Source: Chlorogloeopsis fritschii (GTDB lineage: Bacteria; Cyanobacteriota; Cyanobacteriia; Cyanobacteriales; Nostocaceae). From it: a stretch of DNA of 64,000 nt. Each line of letters opens with the position of its first letter. Position 1 is the first letter of the stretch. The notes under the pieces were generated by a model. That model saw nothing but the letters and a program-made list of their open reading frames with translations, searched no databases and was not told where the DNA came from. A program made the translations under genes and the position numbers. Below, piece after piece: positions 36,364 to 45,707 of the stretch. The stretch lies in assembly GCF_043099315.1 (NCBI RefSeq), contig NZ_CP170746.1, one strand, 5' to 3'.

Positions 36364-37098
36364 ATGTTGCCAAACCACGAAGGACAAAAAGTACCCAACG
36401 TTACCTTCCGTGTGCGCCAGAACGATCAGTGGGTGAATGTGACAACTGACGAGCTATTTAAAGGTAAAACCGTAATAGTTTTTGCTTTGCCAGGAGCATT
36501 TACCCCTACCTGCTCTTCAACTCATGTTCCAGGCTATAACCAATTGGCAAAGACTTTTAGAGAAAACGGTGTAGATGATATTATCTGCATCTCTGTCAAT
36601 GATCCTTTTGTGATGAGTGAATGGGCAAAGGATCAAGAAGCAGATAATTTGTGTTTTATACCAGACGGTAACGGTGAATTTACCGAAGAAATGGGAATGC
36701 TCGTGGATAAGTCAGACTTAGGTTTTGGCAAAAGATCCTGGCGCTATTCCATGTTAGTAAAGGATGGCACCATTGAGAAAATGTTTATTGAGCCAGAAGA
36801 ACCGGGCGATCCATTTAAGGTATCTGATGCAGAAACAATGCTTAGATACATCAACCCAAATGCGGCGAAACCAAATTTGATTTCTCTATTTACAAAACCC
36901 GGTTGCCCCTACTGCGCTCGTGCCAAACAGATGCTAAAAGAAAACAGTTTTGATTACGAAGAAATTGTTTTGGGTAAAGATGCAACAACTCGTTCTTTGC
37001 AAGCAATAACAGGTGCAACGACGGTTCCACAAGTTTTTATTGATGGCAAACGTATTGGTGGTTCTGAAGCTTTGGCAGATTATTTGAATGCAAGATAA
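36364..37098 (+). CDS. Peroxiredoxin-glutaredoxin fusion protein
   Basis: A 244-residue hybrid of a type II (Prx5-like) peroxiredoxin and a glutaredoxin. The peroxidatic Cys50 is in FTPTCSSTHVPGY. The glutaredoxin domain begins about residue 171, with CPYC at C181-C184, TTVPQVFIDG and IGGSEAL. Fusion lets glutathione reduce the peroxidase directly, removing H2O2 or alkyl hydroperoxides. The start has a good AAGGAG ribosome-binding site. It forms a single-gene unit. Confidence 0.95.
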   Translation: MLPNHEGQKVPNVTFRVRQNDQWVNVTTDELFKGKTVIVFALPGAFTPTCSSTHVPGYNQLAKTFRENGVDDIICISVNDPFVMSEWAKDQEADNLCFIPDGNGEFTEEMGMLVDKSDLGFGKRSWRYSMLVKDGTIEKMFIEPEEPGDPFKVSDAETMLRYINPNAAKPNLISLFTKPGCPYCARAKQMLKENSFDYEEIVLGKDATTRSLQAITGATTVPQVFIDGKRIGGSEALADYLNAR

Positions 37099-37160
37099 AG
37101 CAGGGAAAGGGAAACGGGTTGGGGGAACAGTTTTAAAACTCTTTTATTGCTAAAAAACAT

Positions 37161-37265
37161 AGATCCCCGACTCCTTAAAAGTCCTGTCTATTGATGATAA
37201 CGAACACAGATAAACACAGATGCACACAGATGATTTATCTGTGTTTATCTGTGTCCATCTGCGGA
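37161..37265. repeat. Decayed AGATCCCCGACT half-palindrome and ACACAGAT repeats
   Basis: AGATCCCCGACTCCTTAAAA (37161-37180) is a broken copy of the palindrome seen at 1500-1533. At 37201-37265 follow ACACAGAT and ATCTGTGT units in opposed orientation, forming a long imperfect hairpin related to 33925-33985. Confidence 0.6.
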
Positions 37266-37355
37266 AAGTTTGAGCGGAGGTTTCCTCCGATCAAAGCTTT
37301 CCAAGACAGTGTTCGATTTCTAAAACATAATTTTTAATTCACATCATAATGTGAA

Positions 37356-40325
37356 TTAACTTTCAGAATACTCTGTTGGAGTTTCTTGAAAAAACTTCAC
37401 GCGAATGGATTTAGTTTTTTCGCTATCAGCAGCAGTGGCATTCATCACGTATTCGATTAAGCTGTCTGTGAAAGGTATGCGCAAGTGGAAGGTACCATCT
37501 GGTTTAAGTTTAATCGGATGACCGCCAATATTCACGTTTGAACCAGGTTCCGTGGCTCCGTGGATAATCAGTTCTGCATCTGCTATGAACCAAAAATCTT
37601 TCTCTGGACGGTTGAATACACGAGCAACACCTGAACGGGCAAGTAACAACCAGCGACTATCATCAGTTACATAGCCAAGTTCTGCCATATAATCGCGATC
37701 GCTCGCAGGAATAGCTACATAGCGATCGCAAATTGTTTCCTCACATTCATATTGCTGTACAAGAACGGGAGTTTGATAACTCAAATCGATGCCAGTAACA
37801 TCATAGAGTCTCAATGCAAATTGAGAACCACCGCGCTGCCGCAGCATTTCCTTGGTAGTATCGGCAACCTGCCAACATACATAAGCCCACTTGGGAGTAC
37901 GAGGTACAAGAACAATTCTGTTCTCAACATCTAAATATTGAGCTTGAGCATTTACTTTATCCACTAATGCAGTTTCATCAGTACTGGGAATCTCCAAATG
38001 GGCATTTAAATTTTCATTATCGTGGATGCCGTAAATTGTAGCCCATGGCCCGATAGTTGAATCAGTTTCCGAGTTGCTATCTTGTTGAGTTATGTCTTCT
38101 AAAACATTAGAACTGGGGGTAGATAATTCCTGATATACTGTATCTTCCTGAATTACTGTATCTTCTCCGGCTTGCGCTTGCATACCCAATTCATCTTCGC
38201 CCAGATCGGGTAGTTCCGGAGCGGAAGTATTCATTGCAACTGATGTTTCTAAATCCGAACCAAGGTTGGAAACATCAGGCAGTTCCTCGATTGCAGCTGT
38301 TGGATGTGCAGATTGTACATCTTGTTGAGTAATTTCTTCCCAAACATCGGGTAAGGGAGGATATGCAGTACTGTCAATTATGTTTGGTGTTTCTAAATCC
38401 GGCAATGAAACTTCAGCAGCGTTTGGTGGTTCGGGCACAAAAGCTATGTCTTGTGTTTCCGGAATCTCATCCACTGTGGGAGGTGTAGGATCTTCTTGTG
38501 GCGATTTTACCTCTGCATCTAATGAAATCTGCGGAACATCTGGTGGTTCTGAATAAGTAGTTATTACTTGTGTTGACAAGATTTTCTCTTCAGATATATC
38601 TTCCCAAACATCTGGAAGTGAGGGATATCCATCTTTTACTACTTCAACATCACTATTATTAACTGAAGTTCTCTGCAAATCGGTGTCTGCTCCTTGAGCA
38701 AATAGTTGCTCCCCAGATGTAGTTTCTGTTGGTGTTGTTGGCGGAATCTCCTGAGCAGGAGCGTGAAGTGAATCTGGTAATGGTGTGTAGGAATTCCTAA
38801 CAACTGTCACCGGCGCTTCTAAATCAAATCCAGTTGTCTCAGCAAAAGAGGGTGTGACTGGAGGTGTTGATTTAATCGTTGTTTCATCAACCTCAGTAAA
38901 TGTGCGATCGCGGTCTACTATTTGTGAATCTTTGCTCGATAATAAGGTTGCTCCTGCTGCTACAGAATTTCCATTATTATGCGTAAGATTTTCTGCTTGA
39001 TTTTGGTGAGATGAAATTTTAGATATTTTTTGTAGCAGGTTGGATTCACCGATTTGAGTTGCACCATTGCTAGCAGCACCAACACCTGCCATCTGGGGCA
39101 ATCGCGTTTCTTCTAGAGCGGGAGTTGGCTCGGATGTTGCGACAACTTCTTGTGTCTTATTTTTGGGTTTTCTTCGCAACAACCACAGTAATATTCCGCC
39201 TAAGCCTAAAACGGGTAACACCAACCACCAAAGTGCTGTTTGGTTTTGCTCTGTTTGATTGTTATCAGTGGGAATATTTGCATCAGTTACAGTCGCTGGA
39301 GATTCAGTAACTGTTGTCGGTGAAGCGCTTGTAGCTGGAATTTCTTCTGGAGTGGGTGTTGCAGTCGCAGTAAAGGGAACCGTTGCTGTAGCTGGTGTCT
39401 GAGTTTCTCCTTGAGATAAGCTGGCGGCGATCGCTTCTGCTTCAGCAGTCATCGCAGCCTGCACAGCTTGCTTTCCGGGCGAGTTGGTGGCAAAGCCCAA
39501 AAAACTACTCACGTTTGGGCTGGAATTTTTCTTGTAAACGTAGACAAACGGTTGTGAAAAAGGATACCTAGAATCTTCTGGCAAAGTGTTATGTATCCTG
39601 AGAACTCGCACACCTTCGAGTTTAGATATCTGACTGGCTAAAACGTAGCTAATGCCGTCTTTACCTAATTGCTTGATCACTTCGGCGGTGTTGTCATCAG
39701 TTAGTTGGGTAGCAGTAGCACCTGTAGCAAATTTAGCTCGTCGGAAAGCTGGATAACTGCGAAAAGCTTGTCTAGATTCATTTGTAGCTGGACGATCTAT
39801 AACCCGAATTTTTCCTGGGCGTCTCCCTAATTGTGACCAATTTGTAATTTGTCCTCGAAAGATCCTGGCAAATTGCCGATTCGTCAAACTGCCTTTGAAG
39901 GGGTTGTCTGCACCTACTACGATCGCTATTTTTTCTCGCCGTAACCTAACTTGTTCCAAACCTTGCGCTTTCTCTTCTGGTGTCAAACCACGGCCAATTG
40001 CTGCTATATCTATCGTCCCTTCTTGTAAAGCTTTCAGTGCCGCCTCAGTACCATTAGCTGCTACTTCTACCCTGGCACCAGCAAACTGTTGCTCAAACCT
40101 TTCTTTCATGGTTTGGTTAATTGTAGCCATGCTACTCGAACCATCGATCCGTACTACTGTATCACTTGGTACTGTTGACGGCAGTGAGAAAGACGGAACA
40201 TCAGCAGCAGATTGGGCTAGTGCTGGTTCTGACAGCACCAGATTTGCTGTCATCGGGGTTGTTGCTAATGTCAGCAGTAATGCCAGATTGACTATGGAAC
40301 TATCTTTTTTGTCTTTTTGCCACAT
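37356..40325 (-). CDS. PstS-like binding domain, transmembrane helix and C-terminal DUF4912 fusion
   Basis: A 989-residue protein. After a signal sequence (residues 1-38) comes a phosphate-binding-protein-like domain (about 55-290): TVVRIDGSSSMATIN, GTIDIAAIGRGLTPEE, FARIFRGQITNWSQLG, DGISYVLASQI. Then a Pro/Thr linker, one TM helix (364-384, LVLPVLGLGGILLWLL) followed by RRKPKNK, which places the rest in the cytoplasm. Residues about 400-800 are acidic low-complexity with repeated YPPLPDVWEEIT-like units. The end (about 810-985) is DUF4912: RIVLVPRTPKWAYVCWQ, LRLYDVTGI. This looks like a one-piece transmembrane receptor. Ligand and output are unknown. All genes downstream to 49.6 kb share its strand. 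Confidence 0.85.
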   Translation of the reverse strand: MWQKDKKDSSIVNLALLLTLATTPMTANLVLSEPALAQSAADVPSFSLPSTVPSDTVVRIDGSSSMATINQTMKERFEQQFAGARVEVAANGTEAALKALQEGTIDIAAIGRGLTPEEKAQGLEQVRLRREKIAIVVGADNPFKGSLTNRQFARIFRGQITNWSQLGRRPGKIRVIDRPATNESRQAFRSYPAFRRAKFATGATATQLTDDNTAEVIKQLGKDGISYVLASQISKLEGVRVLRIHNTLPEDSRYPFSQPFVYVYKKNSSPNVSSFLGFATNSPGKQAVQAAMTAEAEAIAASLSQGETQTPATATVPFTATATPTPEEIPATSASPTTVTESPATVTDANIPTDNNQTEQNQTALWWLVLPVLGLGGILLWLLRRKPKNKTQEVVATSEPTPALEETRLPQMAGVGAASNGATQIGESNLLQKISKISSHQNQAENLTHNNGNSVAAGATLLSSKDSQIVDRDRTFTEVDETTIKSTPPVTPSFAETTGFDLEAPVTVVRNSYTPLPDSLHAPAQEIPPTTPTETTSGEQLFAQGADTDLQRTSVNNSDVEVVKDGYPSLPDVWEDISEEKILSTQVITTYSEPPDVPQISLDAEVKSPQEDPTPPTVDEIPETQDIAFVPEPPNAAEVSLPDLETPNIIDSTAYPPLPDVWEEITQQDVQSAHPTAAIEELPDVSNLGSDLETSVAMNTSAPELPDLGEDELGMQAQAGEDTVIQEDTVYQELSTPSSNVLEDITQQDSNSETDSTIGPWATIYGIHDNENLNAHLEIPSTDETALVDKVNAQAQYLDVENRIVLVPRTPKWAYVCWQVADTTKEMLRQRGGSQFALRLYDVTGIDLSYQTPVLVQQYECEETICDRYVAIPASDRDYMAELGYVTDDSRWLLLARSGVARVFNRPEKDFWFIADAELIIHGATEPGSNVNIGGHPIKLKPDGTFHLRIPFTDSLIEYVMNATAADSEKTKSIRVKFFQETPTEYSES

Positions 40326-41097
40326 ATGCTTTTTAATTGAAGATAGAGTAAACAGAAAACTAGCCTGTCCTAATAGCTGTTTTTTCTAAGGCAGATCGCG
40401 CTAATTATACAACCGAGTTATTTCTTTTGTTACAAAGATAATCGTGTCTTTTTATACTTAACCTCAACTCTACCTTGCTTGGCGATCGCATCTGTCTCAC
40501 GTTTATATTTTTTTAAAGGATTTTTAATTAAACTTTTTTAAGAGAAGATGAGCAATTTTGATTTATTTTTCTGGGATTGGCAAGCAGATTGATGTTACTG
40601 AGAGGTATTTTCGATTTCATGTCAGAAAATACCCATAGTTGCTTACTCAGGTAGATTGTACTTGCTGAGTAATTATTTACTGCCTGAGATGTCATTAATC
40701 ACAGCTTTTTGATTACTCATTAAAATCTCATAAGATTAACACTAAATAGATAATTGAAATTACTGAAAATATAAATTTATACAAAAATTTATTTATTGTA
40801 AGAAAGATTGATTCAATAGACATCTTCTGTTACAACAGCCCACCACCCTAGTTACCAGGTTGAACCTAGTAAGCAATTTTTGTAGGGTGGGCACTGTTCC
40901 CAACCTAAAAATAAGGGTTTGAGGAAAATTAGGTAGTGCCCACCTTATGGTTGGCTGTTGTTGAGCTTGGTGCAGTAAGCAATTTTTGTAGGGTGGGCAC
41001 TGTTCCCAACCTAAAAATAAGGGTTTGAGGAAAATTAGGTAGTGCCTACCTTATGGTTGGCTGTTGTTGAGCTTGGTGCAGCTTGGAAAACTCACGA
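40326..41097. other. Intergenic with 106-bp tandem duplication
   Basis: A 770-bp spacer. 40326-40838 is A+T-rich without clear structure apart from one HIP1 octamer. 40839-40868 is a decayed copy of the GTTACCAGGTT palindrome, directly joined to the tandem repeats at 40869-41080. Confidence 0.6.
40869..41080. repeat. Two tandem 106-bp units of the GTAGGGTGGGCA family
   Basis: Unit 1 (40869-40974) and unit 2 (40975-41080) are identical apart from one base (C at 40941, T at 41047). Each unit contains TAGGGTGGGCACTG near its left end and a complementary AGTGCCCACCTTA further right, with interior AACCTAAAAATAAGGGTTTG. The near identity shows a recent duplication. The element at 59792-59960 has the same interior in the opposite orientation. 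Confidence 0.9.
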
Positions 41098-41934
41098 TTA
41101 ATTAGAAACTAAAGGTTGAGTTGCCAAATCATTTAAGCCGATCGCTGTTAACAAATTTGTCCACTCTGTCTGGAGGTAGCGATTGTGAGGATGTTGTTGG
41201 CGTAGTTCTGCTAATTTTGTCAAAGCATCATGCCAGAAGCCATTGTTAGCATAAATTACGACTTGCTGTAGCGGTTTTGCTTTTTGCAGTTGTTTCGCCA
41301 AAGCTTGATTAATTCCTGTGCGTATAATCACTCCTTCAACATAAACAGGAGCTGATTGTTTTTCGCGATCGCAGTAAATATTCAAGAACCAGCGGTATCG
41401 TTTGCCTACTTTTAGCGCAGCAATGCTAGCAGGTAAAGGAACATCAATTACGCCTGCTTGTTTCGGTAAAGCGATCGCACTTGTGTAGAGTGGATCTTTG
41501 GACTCATCATCTAGCACCGTAAACTCAGCTGGGTAGGCAAAACTAGTGGTGTAGGGTAGGTAAAACCACAATTTTGGATATTCTTGCGTCGTCAATCCCC
41601 AGACATTGACTATCGATGGTGGTTGCTTTGTTAAAGGAACTAAAGCAGTTAAGGGCATTTTGACAGCCGGACATTCTCCCCTTGTGGCTCCACCAAATCT
41701 GCGTCCCCCAGGAGCAGGGCCTAGTCCTGGAGGCAGTTCTGGCAAAACAACACGCACTCTTCCCTTACCATGAGAAGGAGTAGCTGGTGGTGATGGATTT
41801 AAGATTGGTTTTGGAGTTGCTGTTGGAATTGGCACAGAAGACTGTGCTGAAAATAACGTAATATTACTTAGAAAGCCAGTGCTGCTGAGGGCAACTGCTA
41901 CAACCAGTTTGACCGATGGTAAACTAATCTTCAT
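41098..41934 (-). CDS. DUF928 family exported protein
   Basis: A 278-residue protein with a signal peptide (MKISLPSVKLVVAVALSSTG) and a Pro-rich linker (residues 35-56). The DUF928 core follows: LGPAPGGRRFGGATRGECP, LTALVP, WFYLPYT, FTVLDDESKDPLY, and YRWFLNIYCD. The family is largely cyanobacterial, of unknown function, and as I recall it commonly lies beside CHASE2/CHAT genes and secretion-related genes. Here it is the last gene of the CHAT cluster, 75 bp after the CHAT-CHASE2 gene. A periplasmic location is inferred from the signal peptide. Confidence 0.9.
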   Translation of the reverse strand: MKISLPSVKLVVAVALSSTGFLSNITLFSAQSSVPIPTATPKPILNPSPPATPSHGKGRVRVVLPELPPGLGPAPGGRRFGGATRGECPAVKMPLTALVPLTKQPPSIVNVWGLTTQEYPKLWFYLPYTTSFAYPAEFTVLDDESKDPLYTSAIALPKQAGVIDVPLPASIAALKVGKRYRWFLNIYCDREKQSAPVYVEGVIIRTGINQALAKQLQKAKPLQQVVIYANNGFWHDALTKLAELRQQHPHNRYLQTEWTNLLTAIGLNDLATQPLVSN

Positions 41935-42009
41935 ACGCCCTCCCTCATTTCAATAATTGTCCAATATTAAGTAACTATACCTATTAACTCTTAAAAATTA
42001 ATCAGCCGA

Positions 42010-44352
42010 TCAATTTTGACTTCTTAATTTTGAATACTGAATTGATGTAACGCTAACAGTACCGAGTAGTGTCAGTACTGAGGGTACAAAAGGCACCCAA
42101 TACCCCCGGATCAACAAACTCAAGCAGATAATGTAAACAATTCCAGAGGAAACAATCACAATCGCTACCAAGCGTGGCAGTGAATGTCGTATTTGCCAAG
42201 CGAGCAATCCTCCTGCTACAGCCCAAATCCAGATCCACACTACCTCAGCTAGTGGGTGCCATGTTACAAGTAAAGAACGTCCATCGAGAACAGCACTCAG
42301 AATTTGGCTAATCATATGGGCTTGTAGTAATACTCCTGGTTGTTGTTTATCTAACTCAGTCCCATAGGATGTAGCCCAATAATCTGGGAAATCACCTTTG
42401 GCAGCAACGCCAATAAGCACAATTCGGTTTTTGATGGCATTAGGGTTGATTGGAGCTGATAAAAGTTGTGTCAGCGTGATTTGTTCGGCAACTTGCTTGC
42501 CAGAACGATAATTTAGCAGTATTTGACCGCCATTAGTGTCGATGTTTTGATAACCGCCCCTTCGCGATCGCAAGCGTTGTAAAATAATTTGACCAAGCTG
42601 TAAATCTCCCTGGGATGTAAACTGCGGTTGAATGCCGAGAGAGTGCAAATAATGGATTGCCAGCTGCGTACTGAAGGCATAGTTTGCAGGGCATGGTGAT
42701 GCTGCTTCTTGTTTCATAGCTAGTAGATGCCGACGCACCACTCCATCTTCATCATTGACGAAGTCGCTAAAACCTAAACGGGGAGGGGGAATTTCTGGTG
42801 GCGGTGCAATGCCAGTGGTATTGGCTCTGGCGTAACTACCTTTACAAACCCCGATTAAATTGTCGGTTTCTTTGAGGCGCTTGATTAAATCTGGAGATTC
42901 AGCAGGGAAATCGCGGTAGATATCTAAACCGATCGCTTGAGGTTGGTACTGTTGAAGTTTCTCCAATAGAAGATTGAGATATTTGTCAGAAATAGATGTG
43001 CCTTTTAAAGGTTCGCCTTCATGGCGTTGGGCGGCAATGTCAGCATCATTAATTGTTACCAACAAAAGGCGCGGATCTGGCCCTTCATCGATAACAACAG
43101 AGCGCGATCGCATCATGCCATCAAAAGCTTGTAATTCCCAACGTTGTAAAAGCCCAAAAAATCTTACTCCCACCACTGTTGTACTTATCACCGCGCTGGC
43201 AAGTAATATTTGAGTGAAATTACGCACAAAAGACGAAATAGCAATTGGTTTAACTGCTTTTTTGACAGCAATCCTGCCAGTAATGTCTTGCCAGGCGGAT
43301 GGAGCTTCCGCAAGATTCTGGCAAATTACTGGTAACCAACTAGCACAGGGAAATTTATCTTCCAATCCTTGCAGTTGTTCTCTTGCTTCCCGCACTGCTA
43401 AATAAAAACGCTCACCAGCAGCAAATCCTTCTAGAAAATACTTTAAAAACTCCTGCGCTACCAAATCAGGAACAGGTTCGCGCATGACAATTATTTGAGG
43501 AATATGTAAGTCAGCTAACTGTTCTGCCAGTCCCAAACCATCACAAGAGTTGAAAATTGCCAGTTGTAAGCCCCGCTCTACAGCTTTTCTTAAGGCGTAT
43601 TTTAATTCACTAATAGTCAGGCTATCAGTTTGATTGAGAAATATTCGCCCAGCACCATTATTGCCTTGGCTAGAACTGTGTCCAGCAAAAAAAAGAATAT
43701 CCCAGTTTTTCTGCCAGAGAAAGTCATTTAATTCTTTTCGTTGTGGTTCTACCAAAAAACTTACATCAGCCCCAGGCAAAGCCTCCAACAATGCTTTGTC
43801 TCTTTGAGTATTAATTCCCTGACTGTTGCCGAGAATCGCTAAGATATTTACCTTATGATTAAGTGTTTTTTTGGAAGCTATTCGTTCGTATCTCAGAGGT
43901 GCTATAGCAATTTCAGCCTTACGGTAACGTTCCATGACATCCCAAAGATGCCAGGGCAACCGCTGCAGATCGCGATTATCTGTTTGCAATATGACTCGCA
44001 CTTCATCCGCAGGCAACAATTGTTCTAGCCATTTTTCCCGAACAGGACGAAATTCTGGAGCCAGTAGCCAACTGTTGAGATGCGATCGCAAAATATAAGC
44101 AGTTTGGTCACAGTCTTGAACTATTGATACATTTGTTACCTGTACCTTGTCGGCAGATAGGCGATAACGGTTGCCCATCTTCAGGTAACTAGACTGCCAC
44201 TCTCTATACATTTGTAACAATTCGATTGCCGGAGGTAGCCTGCCTGCAATTTCCGATGAAGGTAGCTCACCTTCTGCGCCAATTTGCAGCGTGACAGCAA
44301 ACCCTTTGTCAAAACTACCGTCTGAGAATTTCAGAACTACTAACTTACCCAT
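42010..44352 (-). CDS. CHAT-CHASE2 protein
   Basis: A 780-residue fusion. The N-terminal caspase-like CHAT domain (about 160-350) has the catalytic pair His225 (ILFFAGHSSSQ) and Cys270 (AIFNSCDGLGL) and the family phrase QEFLKYFLEGFAAG. After a TM helix (about 378-402) comes a CHASE2 sensor domain (about 405-690: LLVTINDADIAAQ, AIGLDIYRDFP, FSDFVNDEDGVVRRHLL, NYRSG, RIVLIGVAAKGD), then three more helices to the end. CHASE2 is normally extracytoplasmic, which puts the CHAT protease part in the cytoplasm. The usual kinase or cyclase output is replaced by a protease-like domain. Co-transcribed with DUF1822 (41 bp) and DUF928 (75 bp). Confidence 0.92.
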   Translation of the reverse strand: MGKLVVLKFSDGSFDKGFAVTLQIGAEGELPSSEIAGRLPPAIELLQMYREWQSSYLKMGNRYRLSADKVQVTNVSIVQDCDQTAYILRSHLNSWLLAPEFRPVREKWLEQLLPADEVRVILQTDNRDLQRLPWHLWDVMERYRKAEIAIAPLRYERIASKKTLNHKVNILAILGNSQGINTQRDKALLEALPGADVSFLVEPQRKELNDFLWQKNWDILFFAGHSSSQGNNGAGRIFLNQTDSLTISELKYALRKAVERGLQLAIFNSCDGLGLAEQLADLHIPQIIVMREPVPDLVAQEFLKYFLEGFAAGERFYLAVREAREQLQGLEDKFPCASWLPVICQNLAEAPSAWQDITGRIAVKKAVKPIAISSFVRNFTQILLASAVISTTVVGVRFFGLLQRWELQAFDGMMRSRSVVIDEGPDPRLLLVTINDADIAAQRHEGEPLKGTSISDKYLNLLLEKLQQYQPQAIGLDIYRDFPAESPDLIKRLKETDNLIGVCKGSYARANTTGIAPPPEIPPPRLGFSDFVNDEDGVVRRHLLAMKQEAASPCPANYAFSTQLAIHYLHSLGIQPQFTSQGDLQLGQIILQRLRSRRGGYQNIDTNGGQILLNYRSGKQVAEQITLTQLLSAPINPNAIKNRIVLIGVAAKGDFPDYWATSYGTELDKQQPGVLLQAHMISQILSAVLDGRSLLVTWHPLAEVVWIWIWAVAGGLLAWQIRHSLPRLVAIVIVSSGIVYIICLSLLIRGYWVPFVPSVLTLLGTVSVTSIQYSKLRSQN

Positions 44353-44393
44353 AAATAAAAAAGTATGAAGTCTGAAAACAAACCTTCATCTGA

Positions 44394-45356
44394 CTAAATC
44401 ACAAAGCGTTCTGTAACTTGGGCATCATTCAGTGCTACTTGAACGCTAAACTGCTCTGTTGGTTCTCCTCGAAACTGCAATTGAATATAGTTGTCTGCAC
44501 TTCTGGCTTGGGCTTCTAAAAACACCGCTCCTGACTGATCTAAAACTGTAAGTTTTACATCCGGTGGAAGGTAATTTTGACTACCTGTGGGATGCAATTG
44601 TAGGCGAACGCTAACTTGTTGATCTATTTGGGGGCTAATTTCCACAATTAACATGACGAATTGGCTAGCAATTTGGATTCCCAAATCAATCAGTTTTCCC
44701 CGGCGGACAAATGGTTCTTGCTGATTAGCGGGAATTTTTTCCATCACATCTCTACTTCTAAACGCAAAAGCTGGTGCAAATTCTGGTTGATTCCACAGGG
44801 ATTCTAGCGTTTGCCATCCTGCGTCAAAGATTCCTACAAACCACTGACTCAAGTTCACTGCTTCTGGAATTAGTGACTGTGGTGCAGGTGATAGGTGTTC
44901 AATGAGAGCTTCTAGAGGTTGCAGTTGGCTTAAAGGCAATTCTTCAGAAGCAACACTGCGAACAAAACCCAACACTTTTGCTTCCAATTGGGATTCATCT
45001 ACTTGCACAACTACATAACCAATCCGTTCTTCCCAAGTTTCTGGGGGAATGTAACAAAATTGCTCGTGTAGACGGATGGGGCGACACTCTAAACTTCCAA
45101 TTCCCGGTAACTCTAAATCAGCTACATCAGCGCACATACGTATAACAGGGTTCCAACTGTTGCTACTCCTTAAATCAGTAGGAATATTCATCATTTGCAA
45201 ATAGTTATTGACTATCAGCACACAAAGCGTATTCAGACGAACTCGTTCAGCACTTTCAGGAGTGGGTTGCTGATTGGCAAACTGCTGGGCAATTGTGCGA
45301 GCTGCTTGGGTAATAGGCAAAGTTAAAGCCTTATCATCTAGCTCAAATGTAGTCAT
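44394..45356 (-). CDS. DUF1822 family protein
   Basis: A 320-residue soluble protein with the DUF1822 pattern: an N-terminal helix with ITQAARTIAQQFANQQP, then RVRLNTLCVLIVNNYLQMM, and RLHEQFCYIPPETWEERIGYVVVQVDES. The C-terminal 100 residues are beta-rich. The family is restricted to cyanobacteria and of unknown function; some members are encoded next to sigma-factor genes, as I recall. It lies 41 bp upstream of the CHAT-CHASE2 gene, which makes it a candidate substrate, adaptor or regulator of that protein (inference). Confidence 0.88.
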   Translation of the reverse strand: MTTFELDDKALTLPITQAARTIAQQFANQQPTPESAERVRLNTLCVLIVNNYLQMMNIPTDLRSSNSWNPVIRMCADVADLELPGIGSLECRPIRLHEQFCYIPPETWEERIGYVVVQVDESQLEAKVLGFVRSVASEELPLSQLQPLEALIEHLSPAPQSLIPEAVNLSQWFVGIFDAGWQTLESLWNQPEFAPAFAFRSRDVMEKIPANQQEPFVRRGKLIDLGIQIASQFVMLIVEISPQIDQQVSVRLQLHPTGSQNYLPPDVKLTVLDQSGAVFLEAQARSADNYIQLQFRGEPTEQFSVQVALNDAQVTERFVI

Positions 45357-45707
45357 AAATTCATTTCCCAGAAATGGATGCTGCTGTATACATATCGCTC
45401 TTAATCACGCAAATTACGCAAAAAAATAGTTAGAAAAGAGCCACTGCAACGGTGGCTAGTAACGATTTGTAGCACCTGGTGTAGGAGTTTATGTAGATAT
45501 TTCTTTTATTAAAGAAAGATTGCGAAAAAAACACCCTTATTCACATCAAGCAATTTTTGTAGGGTGGGCACTGCTCATAACGTAACAATAAGGTTTTGAG
45601 TTTTGTAGAGTTTTGTAGGGTGGGCACTGCTCAGAACGTAACAATAAGGTTTTGAAGAAAGTTAAGCAGTGCCCACCTTATGATTATTGAGAAAAATCGA
45701 CCACCAA
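45357..45707. other. Intergenic with GTAGGGTGGGCA repeat (partial duplication)
   Basis: A 350-bp spacer inside the CHAT cluster. The half nearest the CHAT-TPR stop is filled by the repeat at 45559-45682; the rest could hold a promoter for the DUF1822 operon. Confidence 0.55.
45559..45682. repeat. GTAGGGTGGGCA family, left half duplicated
   Basis: GTAGGGTGGGCACTGCTC occurs at 45559 and again at 45615 (period 56), each followed by an AACGTAACAATAAGG stretch. Only the second is followed by the right arm, AGCAGTGCCCACCTTA. The partial unit implies a duplication event independent of the one at 40.9 kb. Confidence 0.8.
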
